This document shows, piece by piece, positions 44,831 to 54,273 of a stretch of DNA of 64,000 nt. The first letter of the stretch is position 1. Every line of letters begins with the position of its first letter. Made by a program: the position numbers and the translations under genes. The stretch is from Lachnospiraceae bacterium (GTDB taxonomy: Bacteria > Bacillota > Clostridia > Lachnospirales > Lachnospiraceae): the NCBI GenBank assembly GCA_910575255.1, contig CAJTEM010000004.1, positions 62,001-126,000 on the forward strand. Reading direction: 5' to 3'. Under the pieces are notes generated by a model. That model did no database searches. It saw only the letters and a list, made by a program, of their open reading frames with translations, and was not told the origin of the DNA.

Positions 44831-46063
44831 ATGAAAAGGCCTGAACTTTTAATCCCGGCAGGAAGCCTGGATATTTTAAAGACTGCGGTCATCTATGGCG
44901 CGGATGCCGTATACATAGGCGGAGAGGCGTTCGGCCTGCGGGCAAAGGCGAAGAATTTTACGGGTGAGGAGATCCGGCAGGGGATCGGGTTTGCCCATGC
45001 TCATGGAGTTCGTGTCTATGTTACGGCCAATATCCTGGCTCACAATGACGATTTGGAAGCTGCCGGAGAGTATTTTCGTGAGCTGAGGGAGTATGAACCG
45101 GATGCGCTGATCATCTCGGATCCGGGGATTTTCTCGATTGCCCGGAAGATTATGCCGGAGATTGATATTCATATCAGCACGCAGGCAAACAATACCAATT
45201 ACGGGACTTACCGGTTCTGGCACGAGCTGGGTGTCAAGCGGGTCGTATCGGCACGGGAGCTGTCATTGGAGGAGATCCGGACGATCCGGGAACAGATTCC
45301 AAAGGATATGGAGATTGAGAGCTTTGTTCATGGCGCGATGTGCATCTCTTATTCCGGGAGGTGCCTGCTCAGCAGCTTTCTGGCCGGACGGGACGCCAAC
45401 CGGGGTGCATGTACGCATCCCTGCCGCTGGAGCTATCGGCTGACGGAGGAGACTCGTCCGGGAGAATATATGCCGGTTCTGGAAAATGAGCGCGGCACCT
45501 TTATTTTCAATTCCAAGGATCTGTGTATGATCGGGCATATTCCGGAGATGATAGAAGCAGGGATTGACAGCTTTAAGGTAGAGGGACGGATGAAGACGGC
45601 TCTCTATGTGGCAGTGGTGACGCGGGCCTATCGCAGAGCTATCGATGACTGGCTGCGGGATCCGCAGAGCTATCAGGATAACCTGCCGTGGTATCGGGAA
45701 GAGATTGACAAATGCACCAACCGGCAGTTCACAACCGGCTTCTATTTCGGAAAGCCGGATGAGAGCGCTCAGATCTATGGAAGCAGCACCTATCAGAAGA
45801 ATTATACCTATCTGGGAACCGTGGAGGAGACGCTGGCTGACGGGAAAGTCCGGATCGAGCAGAAGAATAAATTCCTGGTCGGTGAGCAGATCGAGGTGAT
45901 GAAGCCGGACGGCAGGAATCTTCTGGTGCAGGTGCGGGGGATTACCGACGAGGAGGGCACAGTCATGGAGAGTGCACCGCATGCCCGTCAGCGTCTGTAT
46001 GTGGATCTGGGAGCCAGACTGGAGCCGTATGATATTCTGCGCCGGGATGAAAGAGATGTCTGA
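44831..46063 (+). CDS. trhP: U32 family protein, probable tRNA hydroxylation protein TrhP
   Basis: Peptidase U32 family, 410 aa: LLIPAGSLDILKTAVIYGADAVYIGG, HISTQANNTNYG, ESFVHGAMCISYSGRCLLS and the Cys pair NRGACTHPCRW, expected to hold an iron-sulfur cluster. Length matches Bacillus YrrO. TrhP proteins make ho5U34 from prephenate-dependent chemistry, giving the substrate of TrmR encoded 2 bp upstream. The protease label of the family is historical. Confidence 0.87.
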   Translation: MKRPELLIPAGSLDILKTAVIYGADAVYIGGEAFGLRAKAKNFTGEEIRQGIGFAHAHGVRVYVTANILAHNDDLEAAGEYFRELREYEPDALIISDPGIFSIARKIMPEIDIHISTQANNTNYGTYRFWHELGVKRVVSARELSLEEIRTIREQIPKDMEIESFVHGAMCISYSGRCLLSSFLAGRDANRGACTHPCRWSYRLTEETRPGEYMPVLENERGTFIFNSKDLCMIGHIPEMIEAGIDSFKVEGRMKTALYVAVVTRAYRRAIDDWLRDPQSYQDNLPWYREEIDKCTNRQFTTGFYFGKPDESAQIYGSSTYQKNYTYLGTVEETLADGKVRIEQKNKFLVGEQIEVMKPDGRNLLVQVRGITDEEGTVMESAPHARQRLYVDLGARLEPYDILRRDERDV

Positions 46064-46105
46064 GTTGGTTTCGTTATGTATGCAGTCTGGAAAGGAGGGA
46101 TGAGG

Positions 46106-46942
46106 ATGCTGGCTTGGATTCTGGCAGTAGGGGCATTGCTTTGCCTGGCATATTTTGCAGTGATTGTGGTATATTCGGGCATTGGAACGGCATATGCCTT
46201 TATCTGGGTTTTATTTGCTGCAGGTTTGGGTTTTACAGCCTGGTGCGTCTGGCATTATCAGCGGTTTCCCCGGAGATTTCCGCTTCGCCTTCCGGTTTCC
46301 ATGGTGACGCTCTGCGGGGCCGGCCTGGCGATTATGATGATACTGCAGATCCTGATCATCGGCAAGGTGCCGCAGGTGGCGGAGTCAGGCCTGGAATATG
46401 TGATCGTGCTGGGGGCCCCGGTGAGAGGTGAGAAGCCTGGCCGGACACTCCGGCTGAGGCTGGAGAAGGCAGCGGAATATGCTTTACAGAATCCGGAGAC
46501 GATACTGGTACTTTCCGGAGGCAGGGTGAGCGAGGATTCCAGGACAGAGGCAGAGGTAATGCAGCAGTATCTTCTGGAACAGGGAGTGCCAAAAGAACAG
46601 ATGATACTGGAGGAGCATTCCGTCAGTACGGTAGAGAATATTGCCTACAGCCGTCTGGTCATTGACACGATGCGGATGAAAAGGCAGGAGGAGCATCACC
46701 AGGACGAACGGGCGCTGCCGGCTTATCTGCCTTCCATGATGGGAAGAAGGCCGGGCAATCCTCATCAGGTTGGGATTCTTACCAGTAACTTCCATCTGTA
46801 CCGGGCGATGAAGATTGCCAGAAAGCAGGGGATGCAGGAGATCAGCGGCATCGCATCGGCCTCGGATCGGATTCTGTTCGTGCATTTCTGTTTTCGGGAC
46901 GGACTGGCGATCTTAAAGGAGCGGCTGGCAGGAAACCTGTAG
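46106..46942 (+). CDS. YdcF/SanA-like DUF218 membrane protein (278 aa)
   Basis: Two N-terminal helices, a basic loop and a third helix are followed by a DUF218 domain: YVIVLGAPVRGEKPGRTLRLRLEKA, LVLSGGRVSEDSRTEAEVM, LEEHSVSTVENIAYS and ILTSNFHLYRAM. The domain faces an unknown compartment; relatives are linked to envelope barrier function or cofactor binding. ATG 46106 chosen for spacing from AAAGGAGGG; an earlier ATG at 46100 touches the ribosome site. Confidence 0.88.
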   Translation: MLAWILAVGALLCLAYFAVIVVYSGIGTAYAFIWVLFAAGLGFTAWCVWHYQRFPRRFPLRLPVSMVTLCGAGLAIMMILQILIIGKVPQVAESGLEYVIVLGAPVRGEKPGRTLRLRLEKAAEYALQNPETILVLSGGRVSEDSRTEAEVMQQYLLEQGVPKEQMILEEHSVSTVENIAYSRLVIDTMRMKRQEEHHQDERALPAYLPSMMGRRPGNPHQVGILTSNFHLYRAMKIARKQGMQEISGIASASDRILFVHFCFRDGLAILKERLAGNL

Positions 46943-46980
46943 GGAGGACTGTCCGCGGGGGCGGTCTCCCGTCTCTTTTT
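46942..46980 (+). terminator. Terminator after the YdcF-like gene
   Basis: Stem GGGAGGACTGTCCGC/GCGG-GTCTCCC with small bulges, then GTCTCTTTTT. Confidence 0.7.
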
Positions 46981-47043
46981 GCCATGGCTGGGTATCAGTG
47001 CAGGAGGTTATGGAATCATTATGATAGAAAAGGAGAGACAGAC

Positions 47044-49998
47044 ATGAATCAGAATAAAGGCAGCCAGTTGGCGCAGCTTGAGAAGCTGGAGGCATACCGG
47101 GTGACCGGTCATCGGTGGATCCGGGAGATGCAGTCAGAGGGGATCGTCCTGGAACATAATAAGACCAGGGCAAAGGTTTTTCTGCTTGCCAATGAGGATG
47201 AGAATAAGGTATTTTGCATTGGTTTCCGCACCCCGCCGGATGACAATACCGGCCTGCCGCATATTCTGGAGCACAGTGTGCTTTGCGGATCTGAGAAATT
47301 TCCCTTAAAGGATCCGTTTGTTGAGCTGGTAAAGGGTTCGCTCAATACCTTTTTGAATGCCATGACTTATCCGGACAAGACCGTGTATCCGGTGGCCAGC
47401 TGCAATGACAAGGATTTTCAGAATCTGATGGATGTGTATATGGATGCGGTGCTGCATCCGAATATTTATCATGAGGAGAAGATTTTCCGGCAGGAGGGCT
47501 GGCACTATGAGCTGGAGGATGCGGATTCCCCGGTGGTCTATAACGGTGTGGTATATAATGAGATGAAAGGGGCCTACTCTGCTCCGGAGGGGATGCTGGA
47601 TCGCTGCACGCAGAGCGCCTTGTTTCCGGATAATTGCTATGGCAAGGACTCTGGCGGGGATCCGGCGTTTATCCCGGATTTGACTTATGAGAAGTTTCTG
47701 GATTTCCACAGGACGTATTACCATCCCAGCAACAGTTATATCTATCTGTACGGGGATATGGATATGGCTGAAAAGCTGAGATGGCTGGATCAGGAGTATT
47801 TAAGCCATTATGAGGAACGGCAGGTGGATTCGCGGATTTCGGAACAGAAGGCATTTGAAAAGCCGGTGGAGCAGGAGATCTTCTATTCCATTACCGAAGA
47901 GGAGCCGGAGGAGAATAAGACGTACCTTTCCCTGAGCACTGTGGTGGGAACGGATCTGGATCCGATGCTGTATGTGGCTTTTCAGATTCTGGAGTACACG
48001 CTGTTAGGAGCGCCAGGAGCGCCGTTAAAGCAGGCATTGATTGATGCGGGAATCGGCAAGGATGTGCTGGGAGGATATGAGAGCGGGATTTTACAGCCTT
48101 ATTTCACGGTGATTGCCAAGGACGCCAACCGGGATCAGCGGGGGGAATTCCTGGCAGTGGTGAAGGGAACTCTGCGAAAGCTGGCAGATCAGGGGATTAA
48201 CCGGAAAAGCCTGCTGGCCGGGATGAATTATTACGAATTCAAATACCGGGAGGCGGATTATGGTTCCACGCCGAAGGGCCTGATGTGGGGTTTGCAGAGC
48301 CTGGACAGCTGGCTGTATGACGGGGATCCGATGATGCATCTGGAATATCAGCATACCTTTGACGAATTGAAGGCGGCCGTGGATCGGGGGTATTTTGAGC
48401 AGCTGATACGGGATTATCTTTTGGATAACCCCTTTGAGGCAGTGGTCATTCTCAGTCCTCAAAGGAATCTGACTGCCAGGCAGGAGGAGAAGACAGCCCA
48501 AAAGCTGGCCGCCTATAAGAGCTCTCTGGATGCAGGGCAGCTTAGGCAGCTGGTAAAGGCAACGGCTGAGCTGGAGCGCTATCAGGACACTCCCTCAGCG
48601 CCTGAGGATCTGGCTAAAATCCCGCTTTTAAAACGGGAGGATATCGGAAAAGAGGCAGAGAAGCTGCACTGGACGGAAAAATGTGAGGATGGCATACGGG
48701 TGCTGCATCATGATTTCTTTACCTCCGGCATCGGATATCTGAAGGTACTGTTTGAGACCGATACGGTTCCTCAGGAAGATCTGTATTATGTCGGACTTTT
48801 GAAATCCGTTCTGGGAGGCGTGGATACCGAGCATTACAGCTATTCGGATCTGACCAGTGAGATCCATCTCAACAGCGGCGGGGTGGATATTTCCGTGGCT
48901 TCTTATGCGAACTTAAAGGAACCGGAGCATTTTACCGGGGCACTGGTGGCCGGGGTACGGGTTCTTTATGACCGGCTGGATTTCGGATTTGAGATCCTGG
49001 AGGAGATCCTGTGCCGTTCTGTTTTCCGAAATGAGAAGCGCCTGGCAGAGGTGTTGGAGGAAACCCGATCCCGGGCAAAGATGAAGCTGGAGAATGCCGG
49101 CCACAGCACAGCCGTGTCCCGGGCAACGTCTTATTTCTCGCCCACAGCGTATTTTAACGAGATTGTGGGAGGAACTTCCTATTTCCGGTTCCTGGAACAG
49201 ATCTGCAAAAACTTTGAGTCACAAAAGGAGCAGGTGATTGCCAAGCTGGAGGAGGTGAGCAGGAAGCTGTTTACCCGTGCGAATATGCTGGTCAGCTATA
49301 CCGCCGATGCAGAGGGATATCAGAAGCTGCCGCAGGCATTGAAAAAGCTGACTGACAGCCTGCCGGCAGGGGATAAAAGGCGCTATGACTTCCATCATCC
49401 GGTGGAGAACCGGAATGAGGGGCTGAAGACCTCCTCCCAGGTCAATTATGTGGCGCGATGCGGCAATTTCACCCAGAAGGGCTATGAATATACCGGGGCG
49501 CTGAAGATCCTGCAGGTAATCCTCAGCTATGATTATCTGTGGCTGAATATCCGGGTTAAGGGAGGCGCCTATGGATGCATGAGCGGATTCGGACGTTCCG
49601 GGGAAGGCTATCTGGTATCTTACCGGGATCCGAACCTGACAGAGACGGATCGGGTGTATGAGGGAATTGTAAAATACCTGGAGGAGTTTGATCCGGATGA
49701 GCGGGACATGACCAAATATGTGATCGGCACCATCAGTAATCTGGATACGCCGCTCACACCTTCCGTGAAGGGGAGCCGGGCCTTGTCTGCTTATCTGTCC
49801 GGAGTGACAGATGAGATGCTGCAAAAGGAGCGGGATCAGGTGCTGGGAGCCACAAAGGAGGATATCCGGGCTTTGGCGGATCTGATTCGGGCAGTCCTTG
49901 CCACCAGGAGCTTCTGCGTGGTGGGGAATGAAGATAAGATCGAGGCCAACCGGGAGGTGTTCGGGGAGGTGAAGAACCTTTCCGGGAGCGTGGGGTGA
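47044..49998 (+). CDS. M16C (PreP-like) zinc metalloprotease (984 aa)
   Basis: Large two-lobed peptidasome degrading unfolded or signal-type peptides. The inverted zinc motif HxxEH lies at 73-77 (GLPHILEHSVLCGS), with the distal Glu in YNGVVYNEMKGAYS. The C-terminal half carries the R/Y pair region (NIRVKGGAYGCMSGF) of the M16 fold. Full length for the family. Start at MNQNKGSQLAQ after AAGGAG, not the upstream ATG in the intergenic. Cytoplasmic; no signal peptide. It is the last backbone gene before the AT-rich island. Confidence 0.94.
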   Translation: MNQNKGSQLAQLEKLEAYRVTGHRWIREMQSEGIVLEHNKTRAKVFLLANEDENKVFCIGFRTPPDDNTGLPHILEHSVLCGSEKFPLKDPFVELVKGSLNTFLNAMTYPDKTVYPVASCNDKDFQNLMDVYMDAVLHPNIYHEEKIFRQEGWHYELEDADSPVVYNGVVYNEMKGAYSAPEGMLDRCTQSALFPDNCYGKDSGGDPAFIPDLTYEKFLDFHRTYYHPSNSYIYLYGDMDMAEKLRWLDQEYLSHYEERQVDSRISEQKAFEKPVEQEIFYSITEEEPEENKTYLSLSTVVGTDLDPMLYVAFQILEYTLLGAPGAPLKQALIDAGIGKDVLGGYESGILQPYFTVIAKDANRDQRGEFLAVVKGTLRKLADQGINRKSLLAGMNYYEFKYREADYGSTPKGLMWGLQSLDSWLYDGDPMMHLEYQHTFDELKAAVDRGYFEQLIRDYLLDNPFEAVVILSPQRNLTARQEEKTAQKLAAYKSSLDAGQLRQLVKATAELERYQDTPSAPEDLAKIPLLKREDIGKEAEKLHWTEKCEDGIRVLHHDFFTSGIGYLKVLFETDTVPQEDLYYVGLLKSVLGGVDTEHYSYSDLTSEIHLNSGGVDISVASYANLKEPEHFTGALVAGVRVLYDRLDFGFEILEEILCRSVFRNEKRLAEVLEETRSRAKMKLENAGHSTAVSRATSYFSPTAYFNEIVGGTSYFRFLEQICKNFESQKEQVIAKLEEVSRKLFTRANMLVSYTADAEGYQKLPQALKKLTDSLPAGDKRRYDFHHPVENRNEGLKTSSQVNYVARCGNFTQKGYEYTGALKILQVILSYDYLWLNIRVKGGAYGCMSGFGRSGEGYLVSYRDPNLTETDRVYEGIVKYLEEFDPDERDMTKYVIGTISNLDTPLTPSVKGSRALSAYLSGVTDEMLQKERDQVLGATKEDIRALADLIRAVLATRSFCVVGNEDKIEANREVFGEVKNLSGSVG

Positions 49999-50056
49999 AG
50001 AGATTTTGGGAAGGGAAACTTTCCAGAGAAAACATGAGACGGTTGAAGGGAATACA

Positions 50057-50085
50057 AGAGGGCTGCTGCGGCAACCCTCTTTGTT
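50057..50085 (+). terminator. Terminator hairpin after the M16C gene
   Basis: AGAGGG/CCCTCT outer stem with an inner TGC/GCA pairing, followed by TTGTTGG. It marks the end of the GC-rich backbone; the next ~180 bp up to the XRE stop are AT-rich with nothing recognised. Confidence 0.55.
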
Positions 50086-50264
50086 GGCGGTAAGTGCGCC
50101 CGATGACGCAAGTTTCTTTCTTAATCTGGTTTATTCTTATGAAGATAACAAGTGAAAATGTTTTTTCTTATTTACATCAATGTATTCTTTTATAAAATTC
50201 CTTAATAGCGGCACAAAATAGCAGTACATTAATGAATAGAATCGGAACAATATAATTCAGATAA

Positions 50265-50600
50265 CTAATTAATAACAAATGCTTTCAGCAGGGTATTAAT
50301 TCCTTCTTCCACTAATTCTAATTGGTTATGTGGAAGATACTTCAGGCGCTCAAAGGTTGCCGAAATATCATTAGTTTCCTGCTTTCCAAATAAGAGGTAG
50401 TCACTGGATACATAAAGAACATTGCAGATTTTTAACAAAGTTGCAATCGAGGTTCCCACTTTTCCTCGTTCCAGATCAGATATATATTGTACAGATACAT
50501 CGATAGCTTCTGAAAATTTCTCTTGGGTGTATCCGGATGCCTCCCGGCTTTTTTTGATCCGTTCTCCGATTTGAATATTGATTTCTTTCTTTTTTTGCAT
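50265..50600 (-). CDS. XRE family regulator of the AT-rich island (111 aa)
   Basis: N-terminal Cro/C1 HTH (IGERIKKSREASGYTQEKFSEAIDVS..ISDLERGKVG) is followed by a short helical C-terminus that probably dimerises. ATG 50600 lies 6 bp after GAGGTG; the in-frame GTG at 50609 is part of that site. It is divergent from the secreted transglutaminase gene across 127 bp containing repeated and inverted motifs, so it likely controls that gene and itself. AT-rich like the rest of the island. Confidence 0.88.
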   Translation of the reverse strand: MQKKKEINIQIGERIKKSREASGYTQEKFSEAIDVSVQYISDLERGKVGTSIATLLKICNVLYVSSDYLLFGKQETNDISATFERLKYLPHNQLELVEEGINTLLKAFVIN

Positions 50601-50650
50601 GATATTCACCTCATACTTTTATTTTAAATAAAAGTAGACATATTAGAAAC

Positions 50651-50699
50651 AATGTAGTAAACTTATTTTAACTATAAGTAATAAACTTATTCCTACATT
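50651..50699. promoter_or_regulatory. Putative operator region between divergent genes
   Basis: AATGTAG (50651-50657) and CTACATT (50693-50699) form an outer inverted repeat. Inside are two direct copies of TAAACTTATT, 24 bp apart, and an ACTTAT/ATAAGT dyad. This arrangement fits binding by the adjacent XRE dimer. No promoter hexamers can be placed with confidence in this very AT-rich stretch. Confidence 0.45.
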
Positions 50700-50727
50700 T
50701 TATTAAAATATCAAGGAGAAGAGGAAA

Positions 50728-53025
50728 ATGAGAAAATGGGTAATGGCAGTTATATTATCACAGGTGCTGGCAATCAATATTGGAATTGCAAGCTACGCAG
50801 GACAGTGGTATTCGGACAGTACAGGCTGGTGGTATGACAATGAAGATGGGACATGGCCAGAAGAACAATGGCTGTGGCTCGATGGAAATGGCGATGGAAT
50901 CTCGGAATGCTATTATTTTAATCATCAGGGATATTGTTTGACAGATACGATAACTCCGGATGGATATCAGGTAAATGGTAATGGGGCATGGATAGTAGGG
51001 GGAGTCATTCAGACCCGGAGATCAGATGCTTTTGGCAATGAGGGAATATGGAAAGAGGACAGGGGTAAATGGTATTTTGAAGGAATTGATGGAAAACGAA
51101 AGACCAATGGATGGTATTGGCTGGACGGAAATCAGGATACCGTTTATGAGTGCTATTATCTGGATGAAAACGGATGGCTGATGACAAGTGCGATAACTCC
51201 GGATGGATATCAGGTAAACGAAGATGGAGCCTGGATAGAGAATGGGGTTGTAAGGACAAGAGGAATAAACGGAGATTCAGATAATGAAAAAGTAAAAAGA
51301 GGTTCCTCTGGTGGAGGAGGTTCATCAGGAAAGAGCACAGCATCCAATAAAAGTACATCTTCAAAGAAAAAAGTATCAAAAAACAAGGAGAAAAAGATCT
51401 CTAAAGGTAATTTTTGGGATGATTACGAAGATCGAACAGTTCGTTCCACAGCAAATGATTTTACAAATGGAAATTATGACATGATGACAACATCACAGAT
51501 TCAGGAAGTGAATGAACGAATTAATGCATTTAAAAGAAAATATATAGACAATAATATGAGTGATTTCGAAAAGGAAATGCAGATTATTCGATGGATCGTG
51601 GAGAATTGTGATTATGAATGTTCTGACAGAGATGACGACTGGACGTATTCAACAGCATACAGCTGCCTTGTAAAAGGAAAAGCATGTTGTTCCGGATATG
51701 CAGATGCATTTTTACAGATAGCGAAAGCCTGTGGACTTTCTGTACGATACATATATAATACCGATCATGCCTGGAATTTGGTAAGGCTGGATGGGGAATG
51801 GTATCATGTGGATGTGACATGGGATGATTCAGGAGAAAAATGGGGAGGCCCAACAATATTTACCAATGTGAATGACGAAAGTATAAGAAGAATCGCTCAT
51901 CATACCAGTTGGACACCCTCCTCGGTTAAAGCAAAAGGGGTAAAATATGGACCAATTGCTGTAGAGTGGTATCTGGAAAAAGGAAGCAGCGAGAGATCTG
52001 GCGGGAAAGATTTGAGAAGATTGGCAACCAGTCAGAAAAACAATGTGATTCAACATACGAATCTGGAGGAAACCATTAGTCAAATTCAAAAATATATGGA
52101 AAACCAGATTCAAGAAGGTCAGGAAACCTTCGAATATGTAATAACGAGCAACTTTAGGCAAGGGGATTTGTTTTCTTATATTGATATTTATAATTTAAAT
52201 ATAGACTTGCTAAACAGGGTATACGGAAGACTTTTGTCCAATTATGGATCAAAAGTAGAGGAGATCAGGGATCAGGAGGTTTATAAGGACGTTGACGAAA
52301 ATAATTGTTATTACATTTACAAAAGGGGAAGGATTGAATATAAAAAGCAAATTGATTACATTATTCGGTTTATGGAAAACGGGGTGGAAATCGGGAGACA
52401 GACAGGAGCAGAGGAGAAGAGGCGGAAGCATCGGGCAGTGAACTATCCCAAAGGATATATTTATGATTATCATGAGGGAAAGGGATATACAATAAACAGC
52501 GGGGGTGGATATTTTAACGGGGGCAGTTTTGAGATATATGAAGGTCCCCTGTTTGACATGAGTGTGAATGTGAAGAAAGAGCCTGAGAAATATACATATA
52601 AGACTATCTATGAAGATATGAATGGACATATTCTTTATTCGACAGGTAGAGGAATAGCAGATAAGGATAGCATTGTGCATTTTACAAAAATCGAGTTTCC
52701 CGGTTATATTCCCAAACCAGGGCAGAAATTTGAGCAAAAGCTGACTGAGGATGGTCAAGTGTTCTATTTTTATTATGAGGAGGTGCAGGAAAATAAAAAA
52801 GAAGAGGAGAAGCAGGAAAAGGTAGATTTGGAGGAACGGAATGATGAGCAGGAGAAAGACAGGACAGAGACGGAGAATAAAAAAAGAGAGGATGAAACGA
52901 TAGAAGAGAATACAGAAAGCAAACAAGATGGGGGAGAAAAACAAGATATAGGCAATAAAGAGAAAGAAAGGAATCTTGAAGAAGAGAATGGAGATAAATC
53001 AGTAGAGATGAAAAAAGAGGGATAG
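50728..53025 (+). CDS. Secreted transglutaminase-like protein with wall-binding repeats (765 aa)
   Basis: Signal peptide (1-23), then choline-binding-type repeats with two copies of an ITPDGYQVN...GAW unit (about 24-170), and a Gly/Ser/Lys linker. Next is a transglutaminase-like domain with the C-H-D triad: C321 in ACCSGYADAF, H347 in DHAWNLV and D362 in WYHVDVTWDD. A middle domain of unknown type follows. A MucBP-like segment (TIYEDMNGHILYSTGR...FPGYIPKPGQ) and a long Glu/Lys-rich tail end the protein. Such domains in secreted bacterial proteins are often proteases or cross-linkers at the wall. First gene of the island's forward set. Confidence 0.88.
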   Translation: MRKWVMAVILSQVLAINIGIASYAGQWYSDSTGWWYDNEDGTWPEEQWLWLDGNGDGISECYYFNHQGYCLTDTITPDGYQVNGNGAWIVGGVIQTRRSDAFGNEGIWKEDRGKWYFEGIDGKRKTNGWYWLDGNQDTVYECYYLDENGWLMTSAITPDGYQVNEDGAWIENGVVRTRGINGDSDNEKVKRGSSGGGGSSGKSTASNKSTSSKKKVSKNKEKKISKGNFWDDYEDRTVRSTANDFTNGNYDMMTTSQIQEVNERINAFKRKYIDNNMSDFEKEMQIIRWIVENCDYECSDRDDDWTYSTAYSCLVKGKACCSGYADAFLQIAKACGLSVRYIYNTDHAWNLVRLDGEWYHVDVTWDDSGEKWGGPTIFTNVNDESIRRIAHHTSWTPSSVKAKGVKYGPIAVEWYLEKGSSERSGGKDLRRLATSQKNNVIQHTNLEETISQIQKYMENQIQEGQETFEYVITSNFRQGDLFSYIDIYNLNIDLLNRVYGRLLSNYGSKVEEIRDQEVYKDVDENNCYYIYKRGRIEYKKQIDYIIRFMENGVEIGRQTGAEEKRRKHRAVNYPKGYIYDYHEGKGYTINSGGGYFNGGSFEIYEGPLFDMSVNVKKEPEKYTYKTIYEDMNGHILYSTGRGIADKDSIVHFTKIEFPGYIPKPGQKFEQKLTEDGQVFYFYYEEVQENKKEEEKQEKVDLEERNDEQEKDRTETENKKREDETIEENTESKQDGGEKQDIGNKEKERNLEEENGDKSVEMKKEG

Positions 53026-53064
53026 AACGTTTGATTGTCAACACGTTAAATATGAGGTATTACT

Positions 53065-53559
53065 ATGGATGTAATAAAAAGACGGAAAAATTTAGGAAGA
53101 ATTTTAGTAATTTTATTATTGATTTTTATTGTTTTTGTAGCTGTAGTTGATCATATGAGCAATAGTGAAAATAAAATTAGTGAGTATAACGAGAGGGGAA
53201 AACAAATTGCTCAAAAAATACGGGAATATGAAAATAGTATAAGATATGATGAGGAGGGGATAAGGAAGTCAGCAGATGTTCTGATACCACTTTATAAGCA
53301 ATTATACAGTTTAAAAGCTCCAAGAAAATTAAAAAAGGGGCATAGAGTTATAAAAATGTATTGCGATGCAAAAATAAGAGAATTGCAATATTTTGAGGAA
53401 TATTCTGAAGAAAAACATTTAACCATGCCAGAAAAAATAGTTGCTACAGAAGTAAAGCTTACAATAGAAAGTGATATTTCAAATGCTATACAACTCCTAA
53501 ATGATATTTCATTTAAACAGACAGGTATAGAAATTTTCAACGAGTGGACATGGGATTAG
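53065..53559 (+). CDS. Single-pass membrane protein, unknown function (164 aa)
   Basis: A short basic cytoplasmic N-terminus, one helix (about 11-29, ILVILLLIFIVFVAVVD), then an extracytoplasmic helical, charged domain. No Cys and no recognised motif. GAGGT precedes the ATG. It lies 39 bp after the transglutaminase-like gene, so co-transcription is likely. AT-rich codons. Confidence 0.7.
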   Translation: MDVIKRRKNLGRILVILLLIFIVFVAVVDHMSNSENKISEYNERGKQIAQKIREYENSIRYDEEGIRKSADVLIPLYKQLYSLKAPRKLKKGHRVIKMYCDAKIRELQYFEEYSEEKHLTMPEKIVATEVKLTIESDISNAIQLLNDISFKQTGIEIFNEWTWD

Positions 53560-53580
53560 AACTATAGAAAGAAGAGTAAG

Positions 53581-54003
53581 ATGATGCTGGAACAGGATAA
53601 AGAATTCGAAGACTTAATGAGATTTCGCAGTCTGCTTATTTTAGAAGAACAAGAAATAAGAGATAAAGGACGTCTATTGAAAGAAATTAAAAGAAATTTG
53701 TTAAGTGATAATTATTTGAGAATTTATGAGAGGGCACTTGTTGGGAGATGTGCGTATGTAAAACCATACCCAATATCAGATGTGCGAGATTTTGAGTTCG
53801 GATTTTCACGGGTTTTTATGTGCGCTTCTTCAAGAAGTAGTTTGAGCTTTTATGTGGATCAAGATGTAAATCCTGCGTTATATAATGAAAGTTTTTCTTC
53901 AACTCATCCTTATTATAACGTGTATATATTAGCAGGAATGCGGTTTGCTCCAATTTATGAATTTTTAAGAGACTATATGCATGAATACCGGAAAGATGTA
54001 TGA
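53581..54003 (+). CDS. Hypothetical soluble protein (140 aa)
   Basis: Predicted cytoplasmic, with a helical, charged first half and a mixed second half (ARCAYVKPYPISDV-like region, then HPYYNVYILAGMRFAP). No family recognised. Starts 21 bp after the previous gene with AAGAAGAG upstream; its end overlaps the untranslated leader of the next. Confidence 0.65.
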   Translation: MMLEQDKEFEDLMRFRSLLILEEQEIRDKGRLLKEIKRNLLSDNYLRIYERALVGRCAYVKPYPISDVRDFEFGFSRVFMCASSRSSLSFYVDQDVNPALYNESFSSTHPYYNVYILAGMRFAPIYEFLRDYMHEYRKDV

Positions 54004-54043
54004 TAAACAGTTCCGGTTTATCCGGGAAAGGAGATTAACGAAT

Positions 54044-54244
54044 ATGGAAATGATAGTTTATGGATATTTTCTTATAGCTACTTATTTAGCCTGGGTATTT
54101 TTGACTGGCCGTTCAGAGTGGCTGGATCAGAAAAACATTGTTGGAATTTGTGCAAAGTTATTTATCAGTATTGTGCTTGGTTGTCTTTTTGGATTGATTT
54201 TTATCTTGCTTTTTATTGCAAGAATTATTTTTAAGAAACCTTGA
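54044..54244 (+). CDS. Small two-helix membrane protein (66 aa)
   Basis: Two predicted helices (about 4-20 and 33-60) separated by a short polar loop. ATG 54044 was chosen, 10 bp after AAAGGAG; an in-frame ATG at 53981 overlaps the preceding gene. Function unknown. Confidence 0.65.
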   Translation: MEMIVYGYFLIATYLAWVFLTGRSEWLDQKNIVGICAKLFISIVLGCLFGLIFILLFIARIIFKKP

Positions 54245-54273
54245 TATCATTAAAAGTTCTGTAAGAGGGCAAT

